Of a DNA stretch of 12,444 bases, positions 11,552 to 12,444 are shown piece after piece (the stretch's first letter is position 1; every line of letters begins with the position of its first letter). This DNA comes from WJMT01 sp964445575. Its GTDB lineage: Bacteria; Acidobacteriota; Aminicenantia; Aminicenantales; Aminicenantaceae. The notes below the pieces were generated by a model that worked only from the letters and a program-made list of their open reading frames with translations, did not search any database and was not told the DNA's origin. Both the position numbers and the translations under genes were made by a program. The stretch lies in contig CAYULB010000059.1 of NCBI GenBank assembly GCA_964445575.1, positions 1 through 12,444 of the forward strand, read 5' to 3'.

Positions 11552-12444
<893 letters not shown>

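Overview
The window reads as chromosomal DNA of a low-to-moderate GC, didermic bacterium. The evidence for an outer membrane is a TonB-dependent receptor, a beta-barrel-like protein and many exported proteins. The receptor is of the 'carboxypeptidase-regulatory-like domain + TonB plug' type, and there are an exported S9 peptidase and a Tat-exported GH109 glycosidase. That gene style fits Candidatus Aminicenantes / Acidobacteriota-like heterotrophs. This is inference from protein style; no 16S is present to confirm it.

Layout, left to right. (1) 1-1085: the N-terminal part of a TonB-dependent receptor on the minus strand, with an unusually elaborate leader. Reading in the direction of transcription, this leader holds two AT-rich palindromes, a near-consensus sigma-54 promoter, an intrinsic-terminator hairpin, a perfect but orphan Shine-Dalgarno, a second small hairpin and the true ribosome site. 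(2) 1086-1271: a small minus-strand gene of unknown function. (3) 1561-2640: an exported NTF2-like/nitroreductase fusion, convergent with and overlapping a GlsB/YeaQ-type small membrane protein. (4) 3077-6467: a minus-strand pair, S9 prolyl-oligopeptidase-family peptidase followed by an overlapping outer-membrane-barrel-like protein. (5) 6468-7292: about 820 bases without a credible gene, filled with nested inverted and direct repeats that look like a decayed MITE-type element. (6) 7293-8794: an exported AstE/AspA-family zinc hydrolase and a DUF2784-like membrane protein. (7) 8874-9746: an exported SAM-methyltransferase-like protein on the minus strand. (8) 9933-11306: a Tat lipoprotein of the GH109 (NAD-dependent alpha-N-acetylgalactosaminidase) type. 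(9) 11317-12444: the distal end of an rRNA operon on the minus strand, with 5S complete and the 3' third of 23S.

Functionally the genes suggest an envelope-facing scavenging life: a receptor for imported ligands, an exported peptidase with a barrel partner, an exported amidohydrolase-type enzyme and a glycosidase acting on alpha-GalNAc glycans. They are separate transcription units, not one operon. No CRISPR array, toxin-antitoxin pair, phage gene, transposase or tRNA is visible.

The most novel-looking material is non-coding: the multi-layer leader of the receptor, and a dispersed terminal-repeat motif (CCTGAATTATTCAY) that bounds the repeat region and reappears as a back-to-back palindrome inside the 23S-5S spacer.
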